A DNA stretch of 55,453 nt from an uncultured Solobacterium sp. Its GTDB lineage: Bacteria; Bacillota_I; Bacilli_A; Erysipelotrichales; Erysipelotrichaceae. The DNA lies in assembly GCA_938039295.1 (NCBI GenBank), contig CALHUY010000077.1, forward strand, positions 1 through 55,453, given 5' to 3'. The notes under the pieces are model-generated. The model worked only from the letters and a program-made list of their open reading frames with translations. It ran no database searches and was not told where the DNA came from. Made by a program: the position numbers and the translations under genes. Positions 44,873-53,698 of the stretch are shown in pieces; the stretch's first letter is position 1; the number at the start of each line of letters is the position of its first letter.

Positions 44873-46036
44873 TTAATTTGTTAGTGATAACCAAGGGTTA
44901 CTTGGATCTGGATCAGTTGGGTCCCAACCACGATTTGGATTTGTTACATCAATCTTAGTCTGCTCAGGTAACCCTAGTGGTCCAGGATTTTCTGCATCAT
45001 CATAGATTTCAACCGTTACACCTAATGGACAGTAGTCATAAATCCACTTTACGTCTTTCACTGATAGACGCACACAACCTAGTGAAGCTGATGTTCCTAA
45101 CTTATTAAACTCTTCGTACTCTAAATCACTTGGATTCTGTGTAAAGTAGGGAACAGAGTGGAATAAAATATCATTTACGATATCTGTTACATATTGACCA
45201 TATACATCACCATACAATGGACGCCAACGGCTACGGTTAAAGGTATGGAACACACCTGCTGGTGTTTCTGGTCCCACAGAACATAACATTGCCTTAACAG
45301 GAATCGAACAACTACCTGTTGTTTGATCATATGCATAAATTGTTACGGTATTGAATACACGATTGACACGAATCATATACGGCGTACTGATTGAAGGGTC
45401 TACAACCGTCACATATGAAATACTGCTTGTTTCTAAGCCGTTCTTATCCTTTGCAGTGACAGTTACAGGGTATGTACCCATCGTATTTGTATCTACTGTT
45501 CCATTGATTGTATAGGTTCCATTGGATAGTTCGTTACTATATGATAAGTTTCCATCAACAGGATCGCTTACAGTGCGCACAACCGATGAAGCCTGAAAAC
45601 TTTCTCCACGATTTACCGCAACTGCAGTATCCGCAAGTGTAATACTTGGAGCTATATGGTCTTCTACCGTAACATTGTATTTAAATTCCTTTTGAACATC
45701 TTTGTCTTTTAAGCGGTATACAATCGGATAACTACCTACCTGGTTTGTATTTACCGTACCTTCAACTTCCAAATCCCCGACAGAGTCTAAAATAATCTCC
45801 TTTGGATCAAACGTAGAACCATATTCCACATTTAACTTTGATTCATCAATTGATAAGGTTATACCTGTAGTCATTCTACGGAATGCGTCATAGACGAAAG
45901 AGAATCCATATAACAAGACACTACCCACTGCCACAAACAACATCGCAGCAGCGACTAGCACTAATATTAACCTTTTAAAGTCAACTTTCCTCTTTTTCAT
46001 ACCAAGTATTGTAACATCTATCGTTTCATTTCGCAT
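44873..46036 (-). CDS. L,D-transpeptidase with Ig-like repeats
   Basis: 387 residues. A single membrane helix (about 23-47) anchors the protein; two Ig-like DUF5011-type repeats follow (about 60-130 and 135-215; each ends GSYPIVYR or GTYPVTVTAKD). The C-terminal YkuD domain (about 220-355) has the catalytic His in LFHSVPY and Cys in SLGCVRLS. It should form or modify peptidoglycan 3-3 crosslinks outside the membrane. The ATG at 46036 lacks a strong ribosome binding site and an ATG at codon 13 is possible. Confidence 0.9.
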   Translation of the reverse strand: MRNETIDVTILGMKKRKVDFKRLILVLVAAAMLFVAVGSVLLYGFSFVYDAFRRMTTGITLSIDESKLNVEYGSTFDPKEIILDSVGDLEVEGTVNTNQVGSYPIVYRLKDKDVQKEFKYNVTVEDHIAPSITLADTAVAVNRGESFQASSVVRTVSDPVDGNLSYSNELSNGTYTINGTVDTNTMGTYPVTVTAKDKNGLETSSISYVTVVDPSISTPYMIRVNRVFNTVTIYAYDQTTGSCSIPVKAMLCSVGPETPAGVFHTFNRSRWRPLYGDVYGQYVTDIVNDILFHSVPYFTQNPSDLEYEEFNKLGTSASLGCVRLSVKDVKWIYDYCPLGVTVEIYDDAENPGPLGLPEQTKIDVTNPNRGWDPTDPDPSNPWLSLTN

Positions 46037-46064
46037 CGTCAGCGATTCTTCTCACATTTTTTCA

Positions 46065-46089
46065 CAAAAAAACCAAGAATATTCTTGGC
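46065..46089 (-). terminator. terminator of the nrd operon
   Basis: CCAAGAAT/ATTCTTGG stem directly adjoining, followed by TTTTTTTG on the minus strand, 8 bases after the redoxin stop codon. Confidence 0.85.
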
Positions 46090-46096
46090 TTTTATA

Positions 46097-46336
46097 CTAC
46101 TTGTCATATTTATCAACAAACTTCTGAATTGCCTCAAAACCGATGAGTTGTTCAATTTCGCCCTCATAATGGACTAACATCGTCGGTGCTATCATAATAC
46201 CTAGATTTCTACAAAGCTTCATATTCTTTTCTGCTTCTAAAACTTCGTATGTAAAGTTTCTTTGTGACATGTATTCTTTGATAAGTTTGCACTTTGGACA
46301 ATTCTTTGTCGTGATTAATTGTGGAAGTTTACTCAT
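46097..46336 (-). CDS. small redoxin (NrdH/thioredoxin-like) of the nrd operon
   Basis: 79 residues with a redox CPKC motif at about 13-16 after a first strand, and cis-proline in IAPTM, so a thioredoxin or glutaredoxin fold. It overlaps the nrdD-like gene by 4 bases. Class III reductases of the NrdD2 type take electrons from such a redoxin rather than from formate, so it probably reduces the NrdD-like subunit. Confidence 0.85.
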   Translation of the reverse strand: MSKLPQLITTKNCPKCKLIKEYMSQRNFTYEVLEAEKNMKLCRNLGIMIAPTMLVHYEGEIEQLIGFEAIQKFVDKYDK

Positions 46337-48273
46337 CTTTCGTTAACAGCCTCTTGATAGAGATATCCTTCAATTGGATAATCACGATTACATGTATTGA
46401 GTGTAATATATGGAATTGTATAGTTTTCCATAATACGTTCTAAAAGTACTGCAATTCCTTTTGCGTCATACTCATTTTTCGCAAGACGTACATTGAAGAT
46501 AGTTCCACCAGTATAGATTTCCTGCATACGATTCTGTATATCTAAGCGAGTAAATAAATCTACATTTCCATCAATTGGTAACTCTGTACTACCTGTATAG
46601 TATGGTGTATCACCTTGCATCGCAATAATCATATCAGGATATTCTTTTTGATCCTTTAGCGCAAAGCGATGTGAGATATCTCCAGCAGCCACAGCTTCAA
46701 TACTAAAGAGTTCATGGTGGTCTGCTTGATATTCCTTTAAACGCTTACGCACATGCATGAGTACATTCTCTGCAAATTCCTGTGCCTCTTCTGCTTCTAA
46801 ACCCTTTTGGATCCACTTTGCATTCATGCATGCTTCATTCATTCCTACAATTCCAATTGAAGAGAAATGATTATCAAAGCTACCAAGATAATGTTTTGTA
46901 TAAGGATACAATCCTGCCTCTAAAAGACTCGCAAGTACTTGGCGTTTTGTACTTAAAGAGCGAGCAGAGATATCTAATACCTTATCTAGATGTTTGAGAA
47001 AGTCTTCTTCATCCTTTGCAAGATAGGCAAGTCTAGCCATATTGATAGATACAGTCCCTATCGTTCCTGTATTCTCTCCATACGCAAATAAGCCACCTGT
47101 CTTCTTAAATAGCTTCTTTGCGTTAAAATGCGTGCCACTAAAGATGCTACGTGCATTCTTTTGCTTTAAGTCACCGTTAATGAAATTTGCAAAATATGGA
47201 AGTCCTGTCTTTACAGTTACATCTAGTAATAGCTTCGCATCCTCGTCATTCCAATCAAACTTCTTTGTAATCGCATATGTTGGAATTGGGAAAGCTAATG
47301 TATTTCCTTCCGCATCACCTTCTAAGATAACTTCCAGGAAGGCACGATTAATGAGTGCCATTTCATCCTGACAATCACCATATGTAAAGTCTTGTTCAAC
47401 ACCACCAACAATTGCTGGACGCTTTGCGAGATCTTCAGGAACTGTCCAGTCAAAGCAGAGATTCGCAAACGGAGAAATTGTTCCCCAGCGAGATGGTGTA
47501 TTTAAACCATAAATCAATGTCTGCATGTTTTGCTTCACTTCATCAAATGATAAATGATCCATGCGTACAAATGGAGCTAAATACGTATCAAAGGATGAGA
47601 AGGATTGCGCTCCTGCCCATTCATTTTGCATAATCCCAAAGAAGTTTACAATCTGATTGCAGATTGTAATCAGATGCTTTGCAGGAGCGGAAGAAGTCTG
47701 CTTCGCTACTCCACCTAAACCTTGTTGGATTAACTCTTTTAAAGACCACCCTGCATTACAACCTGTTAACATATTCAAATCATGAATATGAATATCCCCA
47801 TCACGATGCGCATTGGCAACCTCTTCGTCATATACTTCACTCAACCAATAATTGGTGGTGATGGAGGCAGAGTTTGATAGAATCAAACCACCAACAGAGT
47901 AAGTTGTATTCCCTTTGTTGTGTTGATTTCCTGTATTGATATAATTGTCCACAACAGAATGATAATCAAATGTTGTGTTTGTAATATTACGTACATTCTC
48001 ACGCTGTTTACGATAGAGAATATATGCCTTTGATACATCCGCATATCCAGATTCACTTAATACCTTTTCTGCACTATCCTGAATCTTTTCTACATCGATT
48101 AAACTATTCTGAATCTTCGGTTCAAAATCACTTGTAATACGAAGTGCAATTAAATCAATGACGCTATCGGTATATTCACGATCACATGCATCAAATGCTT
48201 TACGAATCGCACTTGCGACCTTCTTGATGTTAAACGCTGCGGTACTGCCATCTCTTTTCTTAACACGATACAT
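46333..48273 (-). CDS. NrdD-like anaerobic ribonucleotide reductase, lacking glycyl-radical domain
   Basis: About 646 residues. N-terminal ATP-cone (about 1-90) and ten-stranded barrel are easily recognised: GCNAGWSL, QNEWAGAQSFSSFDTYLAPFV, NTPSRWG, FPIPTYAIT, NTGTIGTVSINMARL, NHFSSIG and YYTGSTELPI. Two key parts are missing. Where other NrdD proteins have RSMCC, this one reads RSIFS (residues 375-379), so the thiyl-radical cysteine position is lost. The protein also stops at YPIEGYL plus nine residues, where the CxxC zinc site and the RVxGY glycyl-radical loop normally begin. The frame is otherwise clean. It may be a new form of reductase or a nucleotide-binding pseudoenzyme. ATG at 48273 has AAGGAGG upstream. 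Confidence 0.85.
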   Translation of the reverse strand: MYRVKKRDGSTAAFNIKKVASAIRKAFDACDREYTDSVIDLIALRITSDFEPKIQNSLIDVEKIQDSAEKVLSESGYADVSKAYILYRKQRENVRNITNTTFDYHSVVDNYINTGNQHNKGNTTYSVGGLILSNSASITTNYWLSEVYDEEVANAHRDGDIHIHDLNMLTGCNAGWSLKELIQQGLGGVAKQTSSAPAKHLITICNQIVNFFGIMQNEWAGAQSFSSFDTYLAPFVRMDHLSFDEVKQNMQTLIYGLNTPSRWGTISPFANLCFDWTVPEDLAKRPAIVGGVEQDFTYGDCQDEMALINRAFLEVILEGDAEGNTLAFPIPTYAITKKFDWNDEDAKLLLDVTVKTGLPYFANFINGDLKQKNARSIFSGTHFNAKKLFKKTGGLFAYGENTGTIGTVSINMARLAYLAKDEEDFLKHLDKVLDISARSLSTKRQVLASLLEAGLYPYTKHYLGSFDNHFSSIGIVGMNEACMNAKWIQKGLEAEEAQEFAENVLMHVRKRLKEYQADHHELFSIEAVAAGDISHRFALKDQKEYPDMIIAMQGDTPYYTGSTELPIDGNVDLFTRLDIQNRMQEIYTGGTIFNVRLAKNEYDAKGIAVLLERIMENYTIPYITLNTCNRDYPIEGYLYQEAVNER

Positions 48274-48276
48274 CAC

Positions 48277-49428
48277 TTACACCTCCTTCGCTAATCTTAA
48301 TTCTACAGTCTTCACATATGGTTCAACTGCTTTCTTCATTTCTTCCATCTCTTCCGCAGTATATGCATGCAGGTCAGGCTGAATGACTGTATCTGAAGAA
48401 ACAAATTGTTGTAATACATAATGTGCATCACTACCAATAAACTTGGCAATCTTTATCAAATCTTCAACCGTATGAAATTCTTTGACAACGGTTGTCTTAA
48501 ATTCATGTTCTACTTTATATTCTTGCAGTAAGCGTACGCTTTCTGTAATAGGAAGCTTGTATTCTACATCTGATTTAAGTCCAGAGGTTAATGGATACTT
48601 CTCAGCGCTATTCTTCATATCAAGTGACACAAAATCTAACAAGTTTTCTTCCAATAATATTCCTAGCTTCTCATTGTATGTGCCATTCGTATCTAACTTT
48701 ACTGCATAGCCAAGTTCTTTAATCTGACGAATAAATGAAATAAGCTCCTCTTGTAATAAAGGCTCACCACCACTGATAACCACACCATCCAATAAACCAC
48801 TACGTTGGTTGAGGTATGCAAGAATTTCCTCTGGTGCGATATAGCGATATTTCTCTGGAATAAACACAAGATCTTTCTGATTACAGAATGGACACTTCAT
48901 GTTACATCCCGATGTATAGATTGTCGCTGCTACTTTTCCTGGGTAATCTGTAATTGTTGTCTTTTGTAGAGCACCAATTTTGAGTGTATGGAACGCAGTT
49001 GGCTCACTCGTTAAAATATGACGAGAGTTTTCACAGGCAACGTTTAGCATCTCTTCAAACTGGTCAAAATCAACACCACTCGCTAGTGCTGCACGACATT
49101 GATTTCTAAAATCATATACGGCTGTCATCATTGTGGAGGCTTTATCTGTCGTATGTAAATGCTTCATACGATGGTCTTTTTCATCTTGTTCTGCACTAAC
49201 ATATCCCTGCTCAATAAGACGTTGAATACTCTTTGTTGTGGTACCTTTATCCACTTCACTGATACGTGTAACGTCCTGCATTGTAATACCTTCATTCTCA
49301 TTGATAATCAATAAAAATGTTAATTGGCCGGAACCAATATCATATGGCGCCAGCATCTTATCAAAATATTTTTGTGTATTGCGAAACAATACTGATAAAT
49401 TCAAAATAAAATTACTCGTATCACTCAT
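48277..49428 (-). CDS. MarR regulator fused to NrdG-type radical SAM activase
   Basis: 383 residues. Residues about 1-140 are a MarR winged helix (GSGQLTFLLIINENEGITMQ, DKGTTTKSIQRLIEQGYV, DEKDHRMKHLH). Residues about 148-383 are a radical SAM enzyme of the NrdG2 type: KIGALQKTTITDYPGKVAAT, the cluster CxxxCxxC (Cys175, Cys179, Cys182), SGGEPLLQ, and LDTNGT. The two parts are in one unbroken frame. The protein could both sense and regulate the operon and activate the reductase. AAGGAG lies 12 bases before the ATG, a longer gap than normal. The nrdD-like start follows after 3 bases. Confidence 0.9.
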   Translation of the reverse strand: MSDTSNFILNLSVLFRNTQKYFDKMLAPYDIGSGQLTFLLIINENEGITMQDVTRISEVDKGTTTKSIQRLIEQGYVSAEQDEKDHRMKHLHTTDKASTMMTAVYDFRNQCRAALASGVDFDQFEEMLNVACENSRHILTSEPTAFHTLKIGALQKTTITDYPGKVAATIYTSGCNMKCPFCNQKDLVFIPEKYRYIAPEEILAYLNQRSGLLDGVVISGGEPLLQEELISFIRQIKELGYAVKLDTNGTYNEKLGILLEENLLDFVSLDMKNSAEKYPLTSGLKSDVEYKLPITESVRLLQEYKVEHEFKTTVVKEFHTVEDLIKIAKFIGSDAHYVLQQFVSSDTVIQPDLHAYTAEEMEEMKKAVEPYVKTVELRLAKEV

Positions 49429-49498
49429 TCCGGATTGGAGCTCCTTATAGTTAGTATTTTATCATATTATTCTCTATTCAAAACCTTGTTCAAATGAA

Positions 49499-49531
49499 AA
49501 GTTCCGAAACATTTACTGTTCTTCGGAACTT
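49499..49531 (-). terminator. terminator of the GDPD-yaaA operon
   Basis: Perfect 10-bp stem AAGTTCCGAA/TTCGGAACTT overlapping the end of the GDPD coding region; TTTTC follows on the minus strand. Confidence 0.8.
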
Positions 49532-50376
49532 GATTCAACATTTGGTATAAAGTGTTCAAAAATAAAATAATCAAAGTACTTACGATTATCTTCTAACTCC
49601 CGTTGGGAGCGGATTGTCCAAGCAATCGCAGGATTTTTAAATAAACGATGACACAACATGCGTGAAAGGTTATGGCGGTTGTGATGGTTATACGCAATAA
49701 AGTTTGGTCGCGTGATAAAGTTTGTTAAAAGATACTGCATAATCCTCGTCGCGAAATACATCTTTCCTTTTGCTTGCGCGTTTGGATGTTCTGCAAGTTG
49801 TCCACGAATAATCTCTGGACGATTCTTACGATACCAGTTTACACAAGCAGGATGAAATGATTCTACACAATATAAACCATGATACTTCTGTAATAATAAA
49901 TCAGACTTACTACATAAAGCACTTATATCCATTGATGAATTCGCCACCTTTAGCTCTACAATCAAAGGTACTTTTCCATCCACTAATTTCAATACATCTT
50001 CAAACAGAGGAACTTGTTCTTTGCTTGTTAGTAAGTGATATCTCTGCAATTCTTCTAGCGTGAGTTCTGTTAATACTTTATTAACAACTGCACCCTTTTC
50101 ATCACGTAATAGTCTTCCTGTCTTTACATCGTGAAAGATAACAGGCCTACCATCTTTGGTAAGTTGAACATCCAGTTCAATTCCATATCCATTCTCTACT
50201 GCTTTTAAAAAAGCAGCTATTGAATTTTCAGGAATATCGCTTTGCGCATCATGCAAACCTCGATGGGCGTAGTAACGATGACGAAAACCCTTCCACTTTT
50301 CAGCTTTGAGATTTTGAGGATGAATCATCCATAAATAGAGTAAACAAATAACAATCAAGATAATAATAACAATCAT
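49513..50376 (-). CDS. glycerophosphodiester phosphodiesterase
   Basis: 287 residues with an N-terminal membrane helix (about 2-18), so probably membrane-bound and facing out. GDPD motifs: AHRG, ENSIAAF, ELDVQLTKDG and FHD. It splits glycerophosphodiesters to glycerol-3-phosphate and an alcohol, for phospholipid or teichoic acid recycling. It lies 6 bases after yaaA and ends at a strong terminator. Confidence 0.9.
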   Translation of the reverse strand: MIVIIILIVICLLYLWMIHPQNLKAEKWKGFRHRYYAHRGLHDAQSDIPENSIAAFLKAVENGYGIELDVQLTKDGRPVIFHDVKTGRLLRDEKGAVVNKVLTELTLEELQRYHLLTSKEQVPLFEDVLKLVDGKVPLIVELKVANSSMDISALCSKSDLLLQKYHGLYCVESFHPACVNWYRKNRPEIIRGQLAEHPNAQAKGKMYFATRIMQYLLTNFITRPNFIAYNHHNRHNLSRMLCHRLFKNPAIAWTIRSQRELEDNRKYFDYFIFEHFIPNVESSSEEQ

Positions 50377-50382
50377 TCTAGC

Positions 50383-51111
50383 TTACTCCTGACTGACGAA
50401 CACAAAATGTGTATCGTCAGAGAGTTCTTCTGCGTAGCGATAATGTTCACTAAATTTCTTGATATCCTCTGGATCAGTGATATGATTTTGTGCCATATAC
50501 CAAATCATATCTCCACGTGCCATCTTTGCCTTGGTTGCCTTTGTGATAAGCTTTCCATTCTTAAATTCACCAAAGACAATGTGAATCATTCGATCATTTT
50601 CTTGAAGATAGTCTTTGATACAGCGTGAATATTCTTCTGAGGCGAGATTGATAATCACATTATCGTTGAGTTCACGATAGAGCGCATCGTTCCAATAGTC
50701 ATATAAGTTACTTCCATCCGGAAACACCGATAACATTTCCAATCGATATGGTGTAATGCCATCCATTGGTTTTAGTACACCATAGAACCCAGAAAGAATT
50801 CGGAAGTGCTCTTGCAGATAGTCTAGCTCATCTTGACATAGAGAAGTCGCAGATAAATGCTGAAATGCAAGACCACTATAACTGAATAACGCAGGCGAAA
50901 GATTCTCATACAAGTTCATCGTTTCAATACGCTTGATATTTTCAGCTAGGATCTTATCGTTACAACGATACATATGTTGTAGTTGTTCAGCACTCATACT
51001 ACGTAGTTTTTCTAGTAATTTCTCTGTTTTCGAAAGAAAAACCGGTGTCGTTTTTGGGGCTAAATCTTCATCTTGAATCATCTTTTTTGTTGGTGAGAAT
51101 ATTATTTTCAT
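50383..51111 (-). CDS. yaaA: YaaA family peroxide-stress protein
   Basis: 242 residues, the standard length. Family features: MKIIFSPTKKM at the N-terminus, LYENLSPALFSYSGLAFQ, ILSGFYGVLKPMDGITPYRLEM, and FGEFKNGKLITKATKAKMARG. YaaA binds DNA and lowers free iron in peroxide stress in Escherichia coli; the role here is inferred from the family. It is divergent from the SseB-domain gene, with 40 bases between them. Confidence 0.9.
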   Translation of the reverse strand: MKIIFSPTKKMIQDEDLAPKTTPVFLSKTEKLLEKLRSMSAEQLQHMYRCNDKILAENIKRIETMNLYENLSPALFSYSGLAFQHLSATSLCQDELDYLQEHFRILSGFYGVLKPMDGITPYRLEMLSVFPDGSNLYDYWNDALYRELNDNVIINLASEEYSRCIKDYLQENDRMIHIVFGEFKNGKLITKATKAKMARGDMIWYMAQNHITDPEDIKKFSEHYRYAEELSDDTHFVFVSQE

Positions 51112-51151
51112 GTTCCTATTATATAATAAATGAAGAAATGGTGAGGGTTAC

Positions 51152-51619
51152 ATGCAAAAATTTAATTCATTAACAGATACAACGATAGATACAAAACTAG
51201 AAAATCTACTCTTACAACGTAAAGCACCTCTTAGTGAAGAGGGTATGAAAAAGGTACTAGAAGAGTTAACACTTTATATGGCTGGTGATCGTCGATTCTA
51301 TATTGCCTTCTATCCAAAAAAAGAGGTTATTACAAACGATTATATTCAAGCATCTGATATTGACCGCGTTGATTTGATGCAGGCAACCGATGATGAAAAG
51401 TATCTTCCTGTATTTTCTACATTAGAAGGTCTACAAGAGTTTAAACCAACTTTACAGAAAGATGAGCACATCTATGTTGCCACAAAACAAGACTTATTAG
51501 ATTTCTTAAATATAAACACAAAGGTTGCGGCAGCTGTACTAAATCCACTTGTGGATGATTTACTATTATATCGCATGCAGCTTCAGAATCTTATTCAAGT
51601 ACAAGCAGAACAACTTTAA
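51152..51619 (+). CDS. SseB-domain protein
   Basis: 155 residues, soluble. RRFYIAFYPKKE, KYLPVFSTLEGLQEF and IYVATKQDLLDFL, followed by NPLVDDLLLYRMQLQNL, fit an SseB N-terminal domain. No function is established. It is the only intact protein gene on the plus strand. The ATG follows GAGGG at 6 bases, with TATAAT a short way upstream. It ends at the terminator at 51618. A second SseB domain lies in the membrane protein at 21919-23082. Confidence 0.65.
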   Translation: MQKFNSLTDTTIDTKLENLLLQRKAPLSEEGMKKVLEELTLYMAGDRRFYIAFYPKKEVITNDYIQASDIDRVDLMQATDDEKYLPVFSTLEGLQEFKPTLQKDEHIYVATKQDLLDFLNINTKVAAAVLNPLVDDLLLYRMQLQNLIQVQAEQL

Positions 51620-51646
51620 AAGCCCGGGAAACATCCTGGGCTTTCC
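51618..51646. terminator. bidirectional terminator
   Basis: AAAGCCCGGG/CCTGGGCTTT (one G-U pair) around a 6-base loop, between the convergent SseB-domain and esterase genes; it has T-rich flanks on the plus strand and an A-rich flank for the minus strand. Confidence 0.85.
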
Positions 51647-51647
51647 T

Positions 51648-52688
51648 TTAATATTTACTTTCTATATCCATGTATGCATGAAAACCACGGAATACATCTT
51701 CTTGGAAAGATTTATCATCTTGGCTGATTTCATCTTGTCTTGCAAAGAAGTTTTGTTGAGCATATTGAAATACTTTCTGCTCAAGGCGTATGACTTCTTT
51801 GGATACCTTTGCATTTGGACATTGTGTATCAAACATATGAAAACAACCTTCATACTCTTTCAACATGATTGTAACACCTGCTTTATACAGATGTTTCATA
51901 TAGGTTACTGTTTCTTCATGGAATGGTCCTAGTGTTCCTACAACTGTAAATGTTGGTGGTAGATTTCGAAAATCCTTTAAACGTGCAGGTGCACAATACA
52001 CCGGTACATCCTGAAGATTACGTTTATATAACTGCCAATGGAAATACTTTTGTGAAGTAGTCCAAGCTAATGTCTCTTGTTTATTTTGACTTGATGGACG
52101 ATCATCAATCATCGGATATAAAGGCATCTGAAATGCAATCTTTACTTCGTTCATATCACGTGCATACGCAGATAACGCAGCCGCTAGACCACCACCTGCA
52201 CTTTCACCACCTACAAATAATTGGTGGTGATTAATATGTAACTTGCATGCATGTTTCTTTATCCACTTAAGAGTTAGATATGCATCTTCTAAAGCAGCAG
52301 GATATGGTGCTTCATAACTCTTGCGATAATCTGGCAACACCATGACTACGTTTCCACTCGTTAGGAAACGCTCTGCATATGGATAGCACTCCTCTGGCAA
52401 TGCCGTTCCATATCCACCACCATGGAGCCACAACAGCCCTGTGCATTCTTCTTTACTCAATTGATTTGGATAGACAATACAGATACGTAAAGAAGATCCA
52501 TCATTTCTTAGGATCTCTTTTTCTTCCATATGGGTATTTTTACCAAACCACTTCCCATAAAACTTGCGTTTTAGATTTCTATCACGTTCCCTAATTGCAG
52601 TAATAGAATTGAGTGAAACTTGGTTATTCAACACCGCGCTTGCATATCTACGTAAATCACGATGTATCATATCTGTTGTTATGTTCAT
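51648..52688 (-). CDS. alpha/beta hydrolase, HSL/acetyl-esterase type
   Basis: About 346 residues. Oxyanion motif LHGGGYG, nucleophile GESAGGG, and catalytic histidine in GCFHMFD are as in hormone-sensitive-lipase family esterases. The usual third residue motif DPLxDE reads GPFHEE here, so the acid may have shifted to a Glu or been lost. The cytoplasmic enzyme should cut short-chain esters. GGGGG lies just before two adjacent ATGs; the second (52688) has better spacing. Confidence 0.8.
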   Translation of the reverse strand: MNITTDMIHRDLRRYASAVLNNQVSLNSITAIRERDRNLKRKFYGKWFGKNTHMEEKEILRNDGSSLRICIVYPNQLSKEECTGLLWLHGGGYGTALPEECYPYAERFLTSGNVVMVLPDYRKSYEAPYPAALEDAYLTLKWIKKHACKLHINHHQLFVGGESAGGGLAAALSAYARDMNEVKIAFQMPLYPMIDDRPSSQNKQETLAWTTSQKYFHWQLYKRNLQDVPVYCAPARLKDFRNLPPTFTVVGTLGPFHEETVTYMKHLYKAGVTIMLKEYEGCFHMFDTQCPNAKVSKEVIRLEQKVFQYAQQNFFARQDEISQDDKSFQEDVFRGFHAYMDIESKY

Positions 52689-52697
52689 CATTCCCCC

Positions 52698-52730
52698 AAT
52701 AGCGTATTTATTTTATCATAATTCGCTATT
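52698..52730. repeat. inverted repeat around the esterase promoter
   Basis: AATAGCG and CGCTATT flank a 19-base AT-rich stretch that contains TATGATAAAAT, a possible extended -10, just upstream of the esterase Shine-Dalgarno sequence. It could be an operator or, in RNA, a leader hairpin. Confidence 0.4.
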
Positions 52731-52740
52731 GCAAATGATG

Positions 52741-53595
52741 TCATTCTCCTTGACTTAAAAACTTCTTTAATTCTTCAAGTCTCTTCATTGCTGTTTTACG
52801 ACCTTCCTCGTAAACAGCACGAATCCGCTTACGGTCATGTTCGATTCTTCCAATATCTAACTTAGCTTCTGGTTGAATTACAAATACGTTATTTTTTGTG
52901 ACCTCTTGTTTGATATATGCAATCGTATCATTGTACGTTTCATGACGTAACTCTAAATCACGAACCATATTCGGATATTTATGATACTTCGCACGAATTG
53001 CCTTCATCATACTCTGAGGTTTCTTTACGTAGTTTGCTGGTTGCGTTAATACCACAACATTCTTTTCATAACCCATCTCCTGAAACTTCTTGATTGGAAT
53101 GGAATCAGAAATGCCACCATCAAGATAAACATGTCCATTGATATGTACTGGACTTGCAAATATCGGCATTGATGCAGATGCACGTACAAAGTCTAACGAT
53201 TCATTATTAATATCTTTAGCATCGTAATAATAAGGCTCTCCACTTTCAATATCAGTTGCGACCAAATAGAACTTCATTGGATTTTGAGAGTATGTTACCG
53301 CATCCATCGGGTCTAACTTTTCAGGCAATGTATGATAGCAGAATTCTGCATTGAAAAAGTCTCCAGTTTTAATCCAGGATTGAACACTTGCGTATCTTGG
53401 GTCTTTTGCATACTTCATGTTATAACGAAAAGCACGGCCAATTTGTTTACTCTTGATATTTACACCAAAGCACGCACCAGCAGATACACCAATCGCACCA
53501 TCAAATGTAATGTTATTTTCCATCAATACATCGAGAACGCCTGTCGTGAAAATTCCACGCATCGCTCCACCTTCAAGTACTAGTCCTTTTTTCAT
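52741..53595 (-). CDS. patatin-like phospholipase
   Basis: 284 residues. Glycine-rich oxyanion loop EGGAMRG at residues 8-14, nucleophile GVSAG (about 36-40), and the dyad Asp in DGGISDSIP. This is the compact bacterial YjjU-type patatin family, which removes acyl chains from lipids. No signal peptide, so cytoplasmic or membrane-associated. It stands alone: 52 bases before the esterase and 82 bases after the dus terminator. Confidence 0.9.
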   Translation of the reverse strand: MKKGLVLEGGAMRGIFTTGVLDVLMENNITFDGAIGVSAGACFGVNIKSKQIGRAFRYNMKYAKDPRYASVQSWIKTGDFFNAEFCYHTLPEKLDPMDAVTYSQNPMKFYLVATDIESGEPYYYDAKDINNESLDFVRASASMPIFASPVHINGHVYLDGGISDSIPIKKFQEMGYEKNVVVLTQPANYVKKPQSMMKAIRAKYHKYPNMVRDLELRHETYNDTIAYIKQEVTKNNVFVIQPEAKLDIGRIEHDRKRIRAVYEEGRKTAMKRLEELKKFLSQGE

Positions 53596-53660
53596 ACTTC
53601 ATCACCTCAATGCGATTAGTTTAGCATATTTTATTTAAAATATTGTTTAAAATAATATTC

Positions 53661-53698
53661 ACAAAAAAACTTTATGGTTATTGTTTCTCCATAAAGTT
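53661..53698 (-). terminator. terminator of the hslO-dus operon
   Basis: A perfect 10-bp stem AACTTTATGG/CCATAAAGTT followed by TTTTTTTG on the minus strand, overlapping the end of the dus gene. Confidence 0.9.

Noticed and set aside
46097..46336. A frameshifted glycyl-radical tail of nrdD hidden after its stop codon
   Set aside because: The downstream region is a complete redoxin gene with its own start; I found no RVxGY or paired CxxC remains in the other frames.
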